Of a stretch of 64,000 nucleotides of DNA, positions 1 to 7,994 are shown in pieces. This DNA is from Acidobacteria bacterium RIFCSPLOWO2_12_FULL_66_21. GTDB lineage: Bacteria; Acidobacteriota; Vicinamibacteria; Vicinamibacterales; 2-12-FULL-66-21. The notes under the pieces were generated by a model, which did no database searches, had not been told where the DNA came from, and was given only the letters and a program-made list of their open reading frames with translations. The translations under genes were made by a program, and so were the position numbers. Within the stretch, counting starts at the first letter, position 1. Every line of letters starts with the position of its first letter. The stretch covers positions 62,001-126,000 of the forward strand of contig MELC01000024.1 of the NCBI GenBank assembly GCA_001767455.1, written 5' to 3'.

Positions 1-1119
1 GCCGTTGCCCCGGAAGGTGACGCTCGACTCGGGCGCCGAGGGCAGCGACTTCCTTGCGGGGTTCAGGAACCAGTTGCAGAAGCCGTACTCCGCGTTCGCG
101 GGACCCGGTGTCCGCGCCATCTGGATCCACTTCGGCGAGACGATCTCGCGATCGTTCCAGCGGCCGTTGCGCAGGAACAGGTAGCCGAACCGCGCCATGT
201 CGTAGGCGTGGATGAACATGCCGCCGCCCCAGTGGCCGCCGCCGGTCATCGACTGGATCTTTCGGCCGTCGAGCTCGATCCAGGCGTTCTCGTACCCGTA
301 CCAGCGCCACGTCGAAGAGGCGCCGATCGGTTCCATGACCTGCTCGCGCAGGACTTCCGGCAGCGGACGGCGCCACACGTGCAGCGCCGCGAGCGCGAGC
401 ACGTTGATGCGGACGTCGTTGTACTTGTAGTGGGTGCCCGGCTCCCACAGCTTCCGGTTCGGCCAGTCGGACGGTCTCTCGCCTTCGGGCCGGTCGGCCC
501 AGTCCGGTTTACCCCAGAGCGTGCCCTGCCAGTCGCTCGTCTGCCGGAGCAGGTGGTCCCATTTGATCGTCTGGTTGTGCGGCGCCTCGAAGAGATCGAC
601 GTCGGGCGGCATATAGCCCCGCGCGTAGTCGTTCACGTCCCGGATCAACCCGCGCTGCCACGCCACGCCGACGACGGTCGAGAGAAACGTCTTCGTGACG
701 CTGAAGGTCATGTCCACGCGGCTTGGGTCGCCCCATTCGGCGACGATGTAGCCGTGCCGCGTGATCACGCCGTTGGCGGCGCCGCGCGCCTTCAGTGGAC
801 CGATGGGCGTGTCGAACGGCTCGCGGCCGCCGAAGGTGGTCGCCAGGTTGTCCGCGAGGTCTTTCGTCGACGTCGCTTCGCTCGCGACCGCGAACTTCAC
901 GGCGTCGTCGAGCGCGGCCGTGTCGATGCCAACGTCCCGCGGGTTCTTGTGCTGCCAGTCGAGCCGGGCAGGGAAGTAGGGCGCCTGGGCCGGAGGTGCT
1001 GCTCGCGGCGGCGTCGCAGCCGGACGCTGGCCGGCCAGCGCGGGTGCGCCGGCGAGTCCGAGTACCCCGGGCACGAAAGTGATGCCGACGACGAGCGTTC
1101 GGACAGCGGCGCGCAGCAT
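1..1119 (-). CDS. beta-lactamase-family serine hydrolase, 3' end cut by window edge
   Basis: Reading leftward from the ATG at 1119, the protein opens with an N-terminal signal peptide (hydrophobic run, then Ala-rich AGAPALAGQ) and reaches an SVTK tetrad at about residues 140-143. That matches the SxxK nucleophile motif of class C beta-lactamase and penicillin-binding-protein-like esterases. The preceding text (GYIVAEWGD, then MTFSVTKTF) has the usual spacing of that family. A GGAGG ribosome site lies about 6 bases upstream of the ATG. The C-terminal end runs off the left edge of the window. It is probably a secreted or periplasmic hydrolase; the substrate cannot be inferred. Confidence 0.8.
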   Translation of the reverse strand, partial: MLRAAVRTLVVGITFVPGVLGLAGAPALAGQRPAATPPRAAPPAQAPYFPARLDWQHKNPRDVGIDTAALDDAVKFAVASEATSTKDLADNLATTFGGREPFDTPIGPLKARGAANGVITRHGYIVAEWGDPSRVDMTFSVTKTFLSTVVGVAWQRGLIRDVNDYARGYMPPDVDLFEAPHNQTIKWDHLLRQTSDWQGTLWGKPDWADRPEGERPSDWPNRKLWEPGTHYKYNDVRINVLALAALHVWRRPLPEVLREQVMEPIGASSTWRWYGYENAWIELDGRKIQSMTGGGHWGGGMFIHAYDMARFGYLFLRNGRWNDREIVSPKWIQMARTPGPANAEYGFCNWFLNPARKSLPSAPESSVTFRGNG

Positions 1120-1225
1120 GTGATCCTCCAGACGGTCCGGCGCGGGACGATGGAATTCGCGGTTCCTGAGCGCCGCGATTATATCCGTGGCCGAGCCGTT
1201 CGGCGGGACTGTCTGTCGCCTCGCG

Positions 1226-1348
1226 TCAGAAGCGATAACGAAACCCCAGTGTGGGCCGTATGTGGGCGCCGAGTTCCGCCGGGGTCAGCGGCATGCGCGT
1301 AGCGGTGAGGGTGACCGTGACTTCCAGTTCGAAGAGGATCTCCTTCAT
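1226..1348 (-). pseudogene. possible outer-membrane beta-barrel C-terminal remnant
   Basis: The interval 1120-1484 has no full gene. On the minus strand 1226-1348 encodes 40 residues ending HIRPTLGFRYRF and a stop. An alternating pattern ending in a terminal aromatic residue is the usual end of an outer-membrane barrel. Nothing upstream in this frame looks like the rest of such a protein, so it is either the decayed end of a lost gene or chance. Confidence 0.3.
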
Positions 1349-1484
1349 GCTCACGATCAATACCGAAGCGCGCCTCGCGCTGTCGTGAGGATCGTCTGAA
1401 GAAGAGTGAGGAATCGTGAGGCCGTGCGGCTCACCTTGTTCCGGGCGAGCGAGTTGCCGCGTTTCAGTGTGAAATAATCGGGTC

Positions 1485-2168
1485 GTGGCCTCACCGATCG
1501 GCCCCGATACCCTGCGGTTTCTCCGCGCGCTGAAGCGCAACAACAACCGCGCGTGGTTTCAGGCCCGGCGCGACGTTTACGAGCGGGACGTGAAGGGGCC
1601 GATGCTCGCCGTAATCGCGCGGCTCGCCGCGGATTTCAAGCGGTTTGCGCCGGAGATGGTGAGCGCCCCGGATTCTCTCTTCCGGATCTACCGCGACACG
1701 CGCTTCACCGAGGACAAGACACCGTACAAGACCCACGCCGCCGCGTCGTTCTGGTCGCGTGGCCTGGGGCGCGGCCGCGGCGCGGGACTGTACTTCGAGG
1801 TCGCGCCCGGCTGGACGTGGATGGGCGGTGGATTCTACGCCCCGGAACCCGCCGACCTCGTCCGGATCCGCGCGCACATCGCTGACACCTACCCGGAGAT
1901 TCACCGCACCGTGCGGTCAGCCGCGTTCAGGCGCGGTTTCGGGGAGCTGGCCGGGGATCGCCTGACGCGGGTGCCCCGGGGATACGCGAAGGACCACGAG
2001 GCGGCCGAGTACCTCAAACACAGGAACTTTCTCGCTGGGCGTGAGTTCCCCGCGGAGTTCGCGACGAGCGCGGCGTTCTATCCGACGCTGGTCGAGACGT
2101 TCAAAGCGGCCATGCCGCTCGTGCGCTTCCTGAACGAAGCGATGGCGAGCGATGTCGGCGGCGCATAG
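1485..2168 (+). CDS. DUF2461 / TIGR02453-family protein
   Basis: This 227-residue protein starts at GTG 1485. It has the characteristic DUF2461 opening (FLRALKRNNNRAWFQARRDVYE), the central block LFRIYRDTRFTEDKTPYKTHAAASF and the late block EYLKHRNF. The length is normal for the family, whose biochemical role is not established. It stands alone, with an intergenic gap on its 5' side and the tRNA-Glu gene 106 bases downstream. It appears intact and is the last host gene before the island stack. Confidence 0.85.
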   Translation: MASPIGPDTLRFLRALKRNNNRAWFQARRDVYERDVKGPMLAVIARLAADFKRFAPEMVSAPDSLFRIYRDTRFTEDKTPYKTHAAASFWSRGLGRGRGAGLYFEVAPGWTWMGGGFYAPEPADLVRIRAHIADTYPEIHRTVRSAAFRRGFGELAGDRLTRVPRGYAKDHEAAEYLKHRNFLAGREFPAEFATSAAFYPTLVETFKAAMPLVRFLNEAMASDVGGA

Positions 2169-2196
2169 AGGACTCGAGATCGCTGGATCGCCACGT

Positions 2197-2226
2197 TTGG
2201 CGAATGCGGTGCCTGGCTGCTATGAT
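2197..2226 (+). promoter_or_regulatory. putative promoter of tRNA-Glu
   Basis: TTGGCG at 2197-2202 and TATGAT at 2221-2226 are separated by 18 bases. They lie about 50 bases upstream of the mature tRNA 5' end, a sensible place for a sigma70-type promoter. Read by eye only. Confidence 0.45.
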
Positions 2227-2274
2227 CTAGTGTTCCGGCCAACGTGCCGGGACCATCCGTCGCGCACGCCGCGT

Positions 2275-2350
2275 GTCCCCATCGTCCAGAGGCCCAGGAC
2301 GTGGCCCTTTCAAGGCCAAAACACGGGTTCGAATCCCGTTGGGGACGCCA
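2275..2350 (+). tRNA. tRNA-Glu(TTC)
   Basis: A full cloverleaf can be folded: acceptor GTCCCCA pairs with TGGGGAC, the D arm is GTCC/GGAC, the anticodon arm TGGCC-CTTTCAA-GGCCA carries anticodon TTC at 2309-2311, and the T arm contains GGTTCGAATCC. The discriminator is G and CCA is encoded at 2348-2350. The 3' end (from 2339) is the attachment site for the recombinase elements to the right. The stop codon of the opposing recombinase gene falls on the anticodon bases. Confidence 0.97.
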
Positions 2351-3884
2351 CCTGATTTTCCGAGCTCTCAGCGGCAGTCAAGTACTTGAACGCGTTGGCG
2401 GTTACGGCGGTTCGAACAAACTGTTTTCCGTCGAATGCAATCCCGTCCGGAAAGAACAGCTGCTGCAGCCGCTGCTTCTGATTCAGCGACGCCTGCACCC
2501 ACAGGTCCGCCGCCCGCGGTAAAACGCGCTCTGCGAAGGCCAGGATGCCTTCTACGTCGAATTTATCGAGCTCCGCGGAGTGCCGGTCAATCTGCGTGAG
2601 CGTGAGCTCCTGGCGCAGCCTGTCTCGTTGCCGCTCGTACGTGTCGAGGTCGATGGCCTGCGCGTAGATGAAGGCTTCATCCAGGCGGTCGAGCTTCTGC
2701 TGAATCGTCTTCGCGTTGCGCTCCGCGTCGGCAGCGTCGCGGCCGACGACGGCTTTGCGTTCGTGCCACGCGCGAAGAACCAGATCCTTGACGAGCCGCA
2801 TGTAGCCCGGTGTCGGCTGCAGGCGCTCCAGTTCGTCGGTGAAAAGACCTTCGAGCTTGGCCTTGGTCACGTTGACCGCCCGACACTGACGCCAGCAGTG
2901 GTAGTACGCGTACCGTCCGCTTCGTCCCTTCGACCAGCTCGCGGTCAGCGGCCTGCCGCAGTCAGCGCATCGCACAAGACCCTTCAGTGGGAAATCGGGA
3001 CGAGTGCGCAGGTGCGGTCCGACGACCTTGATTCGTCCCTGCAGGATCGCCTGCACCCGGTAGAACGTCTCGTCCGATACCAGCGGATCGAAGTCCCCGC
3101 GCCGTGACACGCCGAAGTGCGGCATATCGATGAAGGCGGTGTAGAGCCGATTCGTGAGCATGCGCCCGAAGCTTTGCGGATTCATGATCGAACCGGAGCG
3201 CGTTCGGAATCCGCTCCGGGTAACGGCGTCGAGAACTTCCTCTTTCGTGAAACGGCCAGTGGCGAATTCCTCGAATGCCCTCGTGACAAGCGCCGCACGA
3301 TCGGGATCGGGCATCAAGCTCTTGCCGGTCCATTTTGGGGCGTTGAGATAGCCGACAGGCGGAATGAACATCCAGCGGCCCTGTTCGAGCGCCATTCGCA
3401 TTCCTGCTCGCGTTCGCTCGGACCGCACGTCATTGTCGAATTGCGCGAAGGCGGCGAGCACACCCTCCATCAGCTTGCCAGTCGACGTGTCGTCGATCGG
3501 CTCGGTCACCGAGCGTAGAGAGATCCCCAGCGACTTCAACAGAGCCCGCAACGCAAAATGGTCGTACTTTTCTCGGGCGAACCGCGTGAGGTTATACACG
3601 ATGACGAAGTGAACCTTGCCCTTGTGGGTGCGGCAGTAGTTCAGCAGCTTCTGCAGTTCCGTGCGATCCACGGTCTTCGCGCTCTCGCCTTCCTCCCTGA
3701 ACCGCTCGACGACTTCGTATCCCTCGCGCCGGCAGTACTCCTCGCACGCGCGGAGCTGCGTCGGCAGGCTCAGATTCTCCGTCTGCTCCTTCGTGCTGAC
3801 GCGAACGTAGATGACGGCGCCGATCATTGGTCGCAGCTTAGCGCTGTTCTCCGCGCGCGACAAGGTGATCGGTACTCGGCTCAC
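2310..3884 (-). CDS. large serine recombinase LSR1 of E1
   Basis: This 524-residue site-specific integrase begins at GTG 3884, five bases after the stop of the small gene upstream. An internal ATG 19 codons later is the alternative start. The resolvase domain has YVRVSTKEQ with catalytic Ser about residue 30, then NLTRFAREKYDHFALR. A recombinase domain follows, then a zinc ribbon (CADCG, later HCWRQC) and a coiled-coil segment rich in R, Q and E. The reading frame crosses the attachment core (VASP) and ends in PTGFEPVFWP, which is simply the tRNA sequence read backwards, with the stop on the anticodon. It is a close homologue of the recombinase at 22397-24007. Confidence 0.93.
   Translation of the reverse strand: MSRVPITLSRAENSAKLRPMIGAVIYVRVSTKEQTENLSLPTQLRACEEYCRREGYEVVERFREEGESAKTVDRTELQKLLNYCRTHKGKVHFVIVYNLTRFAREKYDHFALRALLKSLGISLRSVTEPIDDTSTGKLMEGVLAAFAQFDNDVRSERTRAGMRMALEQGRWMFIPPVGYLNAPKWTGKSLMPDPDRAALVTRAFEEFATGRFTKEEVLDAVTRSGFRTRSGSIMNPQSFGRMLTNRLYTAFIDMPHFGVSRRGDFDPLVSDETFYRVQAILQGRIKVVGPHLRTRPDFPLKGLVRCADCGRPLTASWSKGRSGRYAYYHCWRQCRAVNVTKAKLEGLFTDELERLQPTPGYMRLVKDLVLRAWHERKAVVGRDAADAERNAKTIQQKLDRLDEAFIYAQAIDLDTYERQRDRLRQELTLTQIDRHSAELDKFDVEGILAFAERVLPRAADLWVQASLNQKQRLQQLFFPDGIAFDGKQFVRTAVTANAFKYLTAAESSENQVASPTGFEPVFWP
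2339..2351 (+). repeat. att core 1 (tRNA-Glu 3' end)
   Basis: TTGGGGACGCCAC spans the last T-stem base, the acceptor 3' strand, the discriminator and CCA of the tRNA. Cores recur at 10610-10618 (TTGGGGACG), 22462-22474 (all 13 bases) and 32564-32575 (12 bases). Each of the first three is followed on its right by a recombinase gene reading leftward through it. Confidence 0.85.
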
Positions 3885-3889
3885 GGCGG

Positions 3890-4066
3890 CTACTCCCGCG
3901 ATCGCTGTTGCAGGAAGATCTCCACGACAACATGCGCCATGGCGTCCGCATGTCGCCGGATCTGATCGACTTCCACGTCCGAGAGACCATCGGCCTCGGG
4001 TCCGAGCAGCTCGCGACATCGGACAGTCGAAATCGGCTCGGAGTGCACGTCGTGATCGTGTTCCAT
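3890..4066 (-). CDS. small acidic protein coupled to LSR1
   Basis: This 58-residue protein lies directly upstream of the recombinase, with its stop 5 bases before the GTG. It aligns with the product of 24004-24192 over nearly its whole length; the shared core is VRCRELLG, LSDxEVDQIRRHAD and VEI. Two diverged elements keep both the sequence and the arrangement, so it is a real gene. The helical, charged, small form and its position would suit a recombination directionality factor or an expression partner of the integrase. That role is inference. Confidence 0.75.
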   Translation of the reverse strand: MEHDHDVHSEPISTVRCRELLGPEADGLSDVEVDQIRRHADAMAHVVVEIFLQQRSRE

Positions 4067-4080
4067 GGCCGCTCCACATC

Positions 4081-4975
4081 GGATCCGCAGAACCCGTAGG
4101 CATGTCCTGGATGTGCGGCGCTCCAGAACGCCGGCGGATCAGGCCGACGTCCCGGATTAGTCGCGCGGATGTGGGCGGTTGGCCGACATCGATCACCGGC
4201 AACAACGCGGCGCCGATGTTGATGGCAAAGGGCTAATCGCCGGTCGCCATCGACGGCGCGAGAGTCCTGAATGTGCCCGGGACCTCGGTCGCGGGCCGGT
4301 TCAGGATGGCGTGCGCGTCACCAACGCGGGCCAATTCGGCGAGCGTTGTCGCTGCACGATTGCCGCTGATCCGAGGTCAGACCAAGGTCGATCGTCGGAG
4401 CGGCATGTTGGTTTGTGAGAATGAGCGCTACGATCGGGATCCTCGGGATGCCGCCGCAGCGCGATCCGCATTGGGCAATGCGGAGGTGGTGTCGAGGACG
4501 ACACCAACGATATCGGCAGGATACGTCGTCAGAAATGGCGCGTCAAACTCAGCCATACCCCAGTGTCAGCCATACCCCGGCCATCACGCAAGTGCCAAAG
4601 ACCGCGCTGCGCGGAGGCGCGGTCAATGCCCGAAGCCGCGTAGCGGTCGGCGCACAGCGCTGAGGCATTGAGGGCGCTGAGCACAGCGCCAGAATCGAAC
4701 GCGTGATGGCCGGCGGCTCCAGTGACCAGGGGAGGAGGCAGTCTCGTCACGAGAACGTGCGCGATACTCGCGTGCGCTTTCGTCTGGAATGCCGTGCTGA
4801 TCGTGCCCCCGAATCGTCGCGCGCTTCCTGCGCAGATTCTCAGTGGCACGCGAGACGTGAGCGACCCCCTTTGGAACGTGCCCCGGGTCAACTTGCGGGG
4901 CGAAGTGGGGGGTCGCTCACGTCTCGCTCACGGTACTATCCGCCGAGCCGGGCGGCAGAAAGCGCCGCCGCCTGC
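4081..4975. other. conserved structured noncoding region of E1
   Basis: No credible gene is present, but the region aligns with 24193-25135 of E3 and shares ordered hairpins. Examples are 4129-4149; a stem GATGGC/GCCATC near 4220-4250; TCCGCATT/AATGCGGA at 4465-4484; GGTGTCG/CGACACC at 4488-4505; the long-range pair TCAATGCC (4623-4630) with GGCATTGA (4664-4671); GGCGCTG/CAGCGCC at 4673-4690; a long inverted repeat at 4850-4927; and GGCGGC/GCCGCC at 4951-4969. Stems persist where bases differ between copies. It could be the leader or a separate RNA of the recombinase operon, or a DNA origin of transfer or replication. Confidence 0.65.
4850..4927. repeat. 20-bp perfect inverted repeat, E1 copy
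   Basis: The arms at 4850-4869 and 4908-4927 are perfect reverse complements, separated by a 38-base loop. The loop contains a second possible stem, GCCCC/GGGGC. The E3 counterpart at 24996-25080 has different arm sequences but keeps full complementarity and shares the block GTGARCGACCCC. Confidence 0.85.
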
Positions 4976-5417
4976 GGTACCCCGACGTTGTGCTGATGCG
5001 CTCCAAGGTTCCGAACCACAGAGGGTTGTCGCGCGTTCGATCGCGTTTTCGTTGGCGATCGTCCGTTGCTGTCGTTGTTCGATACTGCTGTGTTGAGGGG
5101 AAGATAGGCCCCCGGGTCTTCTTCCCCTCCATCTTCCCTTGGTGAAGGTGGGACCCGTTGGGGGTTGACGTTGGCGCCCCGGGTCAACGTCACCCTCACC
5201 GTCACCCTGCGCGGGCCGGTTCAGCTCACTGCAACCAAGGACGAAAGGGAACGAATGCATCTGAAAGAATGGGACTGGCGAATCGCCTCCGCGTAACCGT
5301 CTAACCGTCGCAACGGGGCTTCCGCTGGCTGTGCGGCATTGCAGCGAGCGGAAGCACGCTCATCAGACTCTCCGACGGCACTTCAACGGGGCGCTTGGAA
5401 TGATGTCAGCTTGAGGT
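4976..5417. other. intergenic, no gene recognised; one hairpin
   Basis: This stretch between the structured region and the cargo promoter has no open frame with protein-like composition. It contains TGACGTTG at 5166-5173 paired with CAACGTCA at 5185-5192 around an 11-base loop, and GTACC closing a GGTAC arm near 4990. Nothing else is assigned. Confidence 0.4.
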
Positions 5418-5447
5418 TGACGGAGCACGGGCGTCTGACTGATAATG
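5418..5447 (+). promoter_or_regulatory. putative promoter of the E1 cargo operon
   Basis: TTGACG at 5418-5423 and GATAAT at 5442-5447 have an 18-base spacer and would start transcription near 5455. The resulting leader would be about 90 bases to the ATG at 5545 and contains the terminator at 5495-5521. Confidence 0.5.
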
Positions 5448-5494
5448 GTTTTGGTCGTCCCGACTAGTATTTCTAAATGGGGTGACTTAGTACA

Positions 5495-5521
5495 GGGCTC
5501 CCTCGGGAGCCCTTCGTTTTT
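5495..5521 (+). terminator. strong intrinsic terminator in the leader of the NYN gene
   Basis: An eight-base stem, GGGCTCCC and GGGAGCCC with a TC loop, is followed by TTCGTTTTT. It lies only 23 bases before the ATG of the NYN gene and downstream of the putative promoter. It either ends a short RNA made from that promoter or acts as an attenuator of the cargo operon. Confidence 0.85.
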
Positions 5522-5544
5522 CCCCCCAAATCCAGGAGTTGCTG

Positions 5545-6486
5545 ATGGATCGGGTTGCCGTCTTCGTGGACGCCGGCTACCTGTTCGCCCAGGGATCAGT
5601 GGCTCTTGCGGGCCAAAAGCTCCCTCGCGGTCGCCTCGTACTGGACCACGAAAAGGCGATCGACGCGCTCGCCAACTTCGCAACCAGGGTGAGCGGTGTC
5701 GACCTGTTGCGCGTGTACTGGTACGACGGAACGTCAACCGGCCCGAGTCCCCAGCACCTCACGCTGGCGCACCTCGCGCGCGTCAAGGTTCGTCTCGGCT
5801 TCGTCAACAGCTTTGGCGAACAAAAGGGAGTCGACTCCCTGATCGTCACGGACATGATTGCGCTGGCGCGCAACCATGCGATGAGCGAAGCGGTGCTGTT
5901 GTCCGGCGACGAGGATCTGCGCGTCGGAGTGCAACAGGCGCAGGAGTTCGGCGTTCGCGTGCATCTGCTTGGAATTCGTCCGAGCCGAGGGAGTCAGTCG
6001 TTGTTCCTGCTTCAAGAAGCTGATTCGACGCACGAGTGGAGTTCCGACGATCTCGCGCCGTTCCTGTCTTGTAAGCCGGAGATCGCCGTCGTACCAGCAA
6101 TGGCGCCCGTGGCGGCGGTTCCGGCGCCGGAAGCCGCCGCGGTCGCGGCTGCCGCGCCGTTGCAACCTGCGGCTCTCGTGGCTCCTCCACCGCTGGAACC
6201 TCTACTCGTACCCGATCCTCTGGTAGATATTGCCTCCGCGCTCGCGCGGGAGATTCCCGCGGCCGAACTCGAAGCCCTCACCGAATCAATTCGTCAATCC
6301 GGACAGATCCCGAGAGAGTTCGACGGCCGACTGTTGGCCGAGGGCGGCCGTGCGCTCAGGGCGCGACTCGATGCTGCGCAGAAGAAGGAGGTTCGAAACG
6401 CGTTTCTCAAAGCCTGTGAACGTCGCTTCGCCGAAGCCGAACAGGACGCCGCTCGTGACGTTGCGGCAAAACCCGAAGCCCCTTAA
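5545..6486 (+). CDS. NYN-domain (LabA/DUF88-like) putative RNase
   Basis: The start is ATG 5545, with AGGAG six bases upstream. The N-terminal ~150 residues are an NYN/PIN-like nuclease fold: VAVFVDAGYLF with the first acidic residue (Asp9), then GVDSLIVTDMIALA, then VLLSGDEDLRVGVQQAQEFGVRVHLLGI. These give the expected cluster of Asp residues. An Ala/Pro-rich linker follows (about residues 175-225) and then a helical C-terminal domain of about 80 residues that I do not recognise. It is first in an apparent operon with the HTH/TIR-like gene 37 bases downstream, inside an element, which suggests a defence or maintenance role. The target RNA is unknown. Confidence 0.75.
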   Translation: MDRVAVFVDAGYLFAQGSVALAGQKLPRGRLVLDHEKAIDALANFATRVSGVDLLRVYWYDGTSTGPSPQHLTLAHLARVKVRLGFVNSFGEQKGVDSLIVTDMIALARNHAMSEAVLLSGDEDLRVGVQQAQEFGVRVHLLGIRPSRGSQSLFLLQEADSTHEWSSDDLAPFLSCKPEIAVVPAMAPVAAVPAPEAAAVAAAAPLQPAALVAPPPLEPLLVPDPLVDIASALAREIPAAELEALTESIRQSGQIPREFDGRLLAEGGRALRARLDAAQKKEVRNAFLKACERRFAEAEQDAARDVAAKPEAP

Positions 6487-6523
6487 TCGTTCGTTCAACC
6501 GTTAGTTTCTCGCAGAGGAACAT

Positions 6524-7798
6524 ATGGCCGAATCCGCGACTGTAGTCGAGATGCCGGCGTCCGAGCCGAAAGCTGGCTCGATCAAGAAACCGCCGCAAAA
6601 AACCGCCGTGGCCACGACCCCGCCTGAGAAGAAGAAACGCGCAAAGAAAACTCGCCGAAACACGAAGCGGGGCAAGACCGTGCGCGGCAAGACGCCGACG
6701 CGTGTATTCGTCTCGGCGGAGCAGTTACCACGCCAGAGTCTTGAACAAGCGCTTCGTGTTCCGCGGGCGCTGCACCAGACGCTCGCAGGCGGCCCCGCCA
6801 CGTGGGAGCAGATTGCCGACGCGGCCGGCATCGGCGCAAAGAACCAACGGAATAAGTACTTTCTCTGGTCCGCGCAGGCTTACGGCCTCGTTGAAAAGGA
6901 CGACAACACGTTTTCGCTCACTGAACTCGGGCGCAAGATCCTCGCGCCCACGCGATTGAACGAGGAGAAGGAAGCAGCGATCCGCGCTGTGATGACACCC
7001 GTCGTCTTTAGCCGGTTCTTTACCGATTACAACGGCAACCCATTTCCATCGGACGTGTATCTGGGCAACGTGCTTGAGAGTCGCTACGGCGTTCCGCGAG
7101 AACGGGTCGACGAAGCCAAAACGCTTCTTCGAGAAAACGGGGGCTACGCGGGGATCCTTCGTCAAGAAGGCGATCAGATGGTCGTGCGGCTCGACCCGGC
7201 AACGACGGGTGTCAGGACAACGACCGAACCGCCGCCAGAGCTGGTTGGAGCGCACGACGCCGCGGCGACCACGTCCGCGTCCGCCGCGTCTTCGTCCGAC
7301 TTCGCGAAGATGTGCTTCGTGATTACGCCCATTGGAGAAGAGGAAAGCGCCGAGCGCAAACACGCCAACATGATCTTCAAGAACGTGATCGAACCGGTCG
7401 TCGCGGACCTGGGGCTGACCGCCCGACGTGCTGATCAGATCGACCGCGCGGGCCTCATCACGCAGCAGATATTCGAGTGTCTCGCGAAGGCGCGAATCTG
7501 CGTCACCGACCTCTCCTTCAACAACCCGAATGCGTTCTACGAGTTGGGTATCCGGCATATGTGCAAGGTTCCTACGGTCCAGATCATCCGGAAGGGCGAC
7601 CGGATCCCATTCGACGTTTCGCAGGGTCGAACCATCAAGATCGACATGACTGACGTGTACTCAGTAATGGATTCGGTGGAATCGGCGAAGAAGGAGCTTC
7701 GACAGCATCTGAAGCACGCGCTCAGTGCCGACTACAAGGGCGAGGATAACCCCGTGAACACGTATCTACCCGGCGTGGAGGTGAAGCTCCCGAGCTAA
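6524..7798 (+). CDS. winged-helix plus deoxyribosyltransferase/TIR-like effector protein
   Basis: This 424-residue protein has a very basic N-terminus (Lys/Arg/Pro-rich, residues 15-60). A winged-helix-like region follows (LHQTLAGGPATWEQIADAAG ... AYGLVEKDDNTFSLTELGRKIL), then a Ser/Ala linker. The C-terminal domain starting MCFVITPIGEEES contains IDRAGLITQQIFECLAKARICVTDLS and NPNAFYELGIRH. That is the nucleoside 2-deoxyribosyltransferase-like, TIR-related fold found in several NAD-depleting or nucleotide-sensing defence effectors. It lies 37 bases after the NYN gene and is likely co-transcribed. Enzymatic activity is not proven by sequence alone. Confidence 0.7.
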   Translation: MAESATVVEMPASEPKAGSIKKPPQKTAVATTPPEKKKRAKKTRRNTKRGKTVRGKTPTRVFVSAEQLPRQSLEQALRVPRALHQTLAGGPATWEQIADAAGIGAKNQRNKYFLWSAQAYGLVEKDDNTFSLTELGRKILAPTRLNEEKEAAIRAVMTPVVFSRFFTDYNGNPFPSDVYLGNVLESRYGVPRERVDEAKTLLRENGGYAGILRQEGDQMVVRLDPATTGVRTTTEPPPELVGAHDAAATTSASAASSSDFAKMCFVITPIGEEESAERKHANMIFKNVIEPVVADLGLTARRADQIDRAGLITQQIFECLAKARICVTDLSFNNPNAFYELGIRHMCKVPTVQIIRKGDRIPFDVSQGRTIKIDMTDVYSVMDSVESAKKELRQHLKHALSADYKGEDNPVNTYLPGVEVKLPS

Positions 7799-7891
7799 AA
7801 TCTGCCGGCCGTTCCTACGGCTTCGGCGCTAGACGATGATCCCGGCGATCCGTGGCGCGTTGAGGGCTCGTTCGAATGATCACGGGGTAAT

Positions 7892-7921
7892 TTGACAGCC
7901 GGTACTCGCCGGGCTTATTCT
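7892..7921 (+). promoter_or_regulatory. putative promoter of the 7995 gene
   Basis: TTGACA at 7892-7897 and TATTCT at 7916-7921 have an 18-base spacer. They lie in the 196-base gap after the HTH/TIR-like gene, so the last two cargo genes may be a separate transcript. Confidence 0.45.
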
Positions 7922-7994
7922 GATCCGTAGAACGGAAGTCAACCAGGTTATCCGCCGCCCCGCTTGGGGAGAGAGCGGTTACCAGGAGGTAGAG

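Noticed and set aside
4081-4975. IS110-type bridge RNA or IS607-type omega RNA next to the recombinase
   Set aside because: The recombinase is a large serine integrase, not a DEDD transposase, and no TnpB or IscB gene is present. A guide-like role is not excluded but cannot be assigned to those families.
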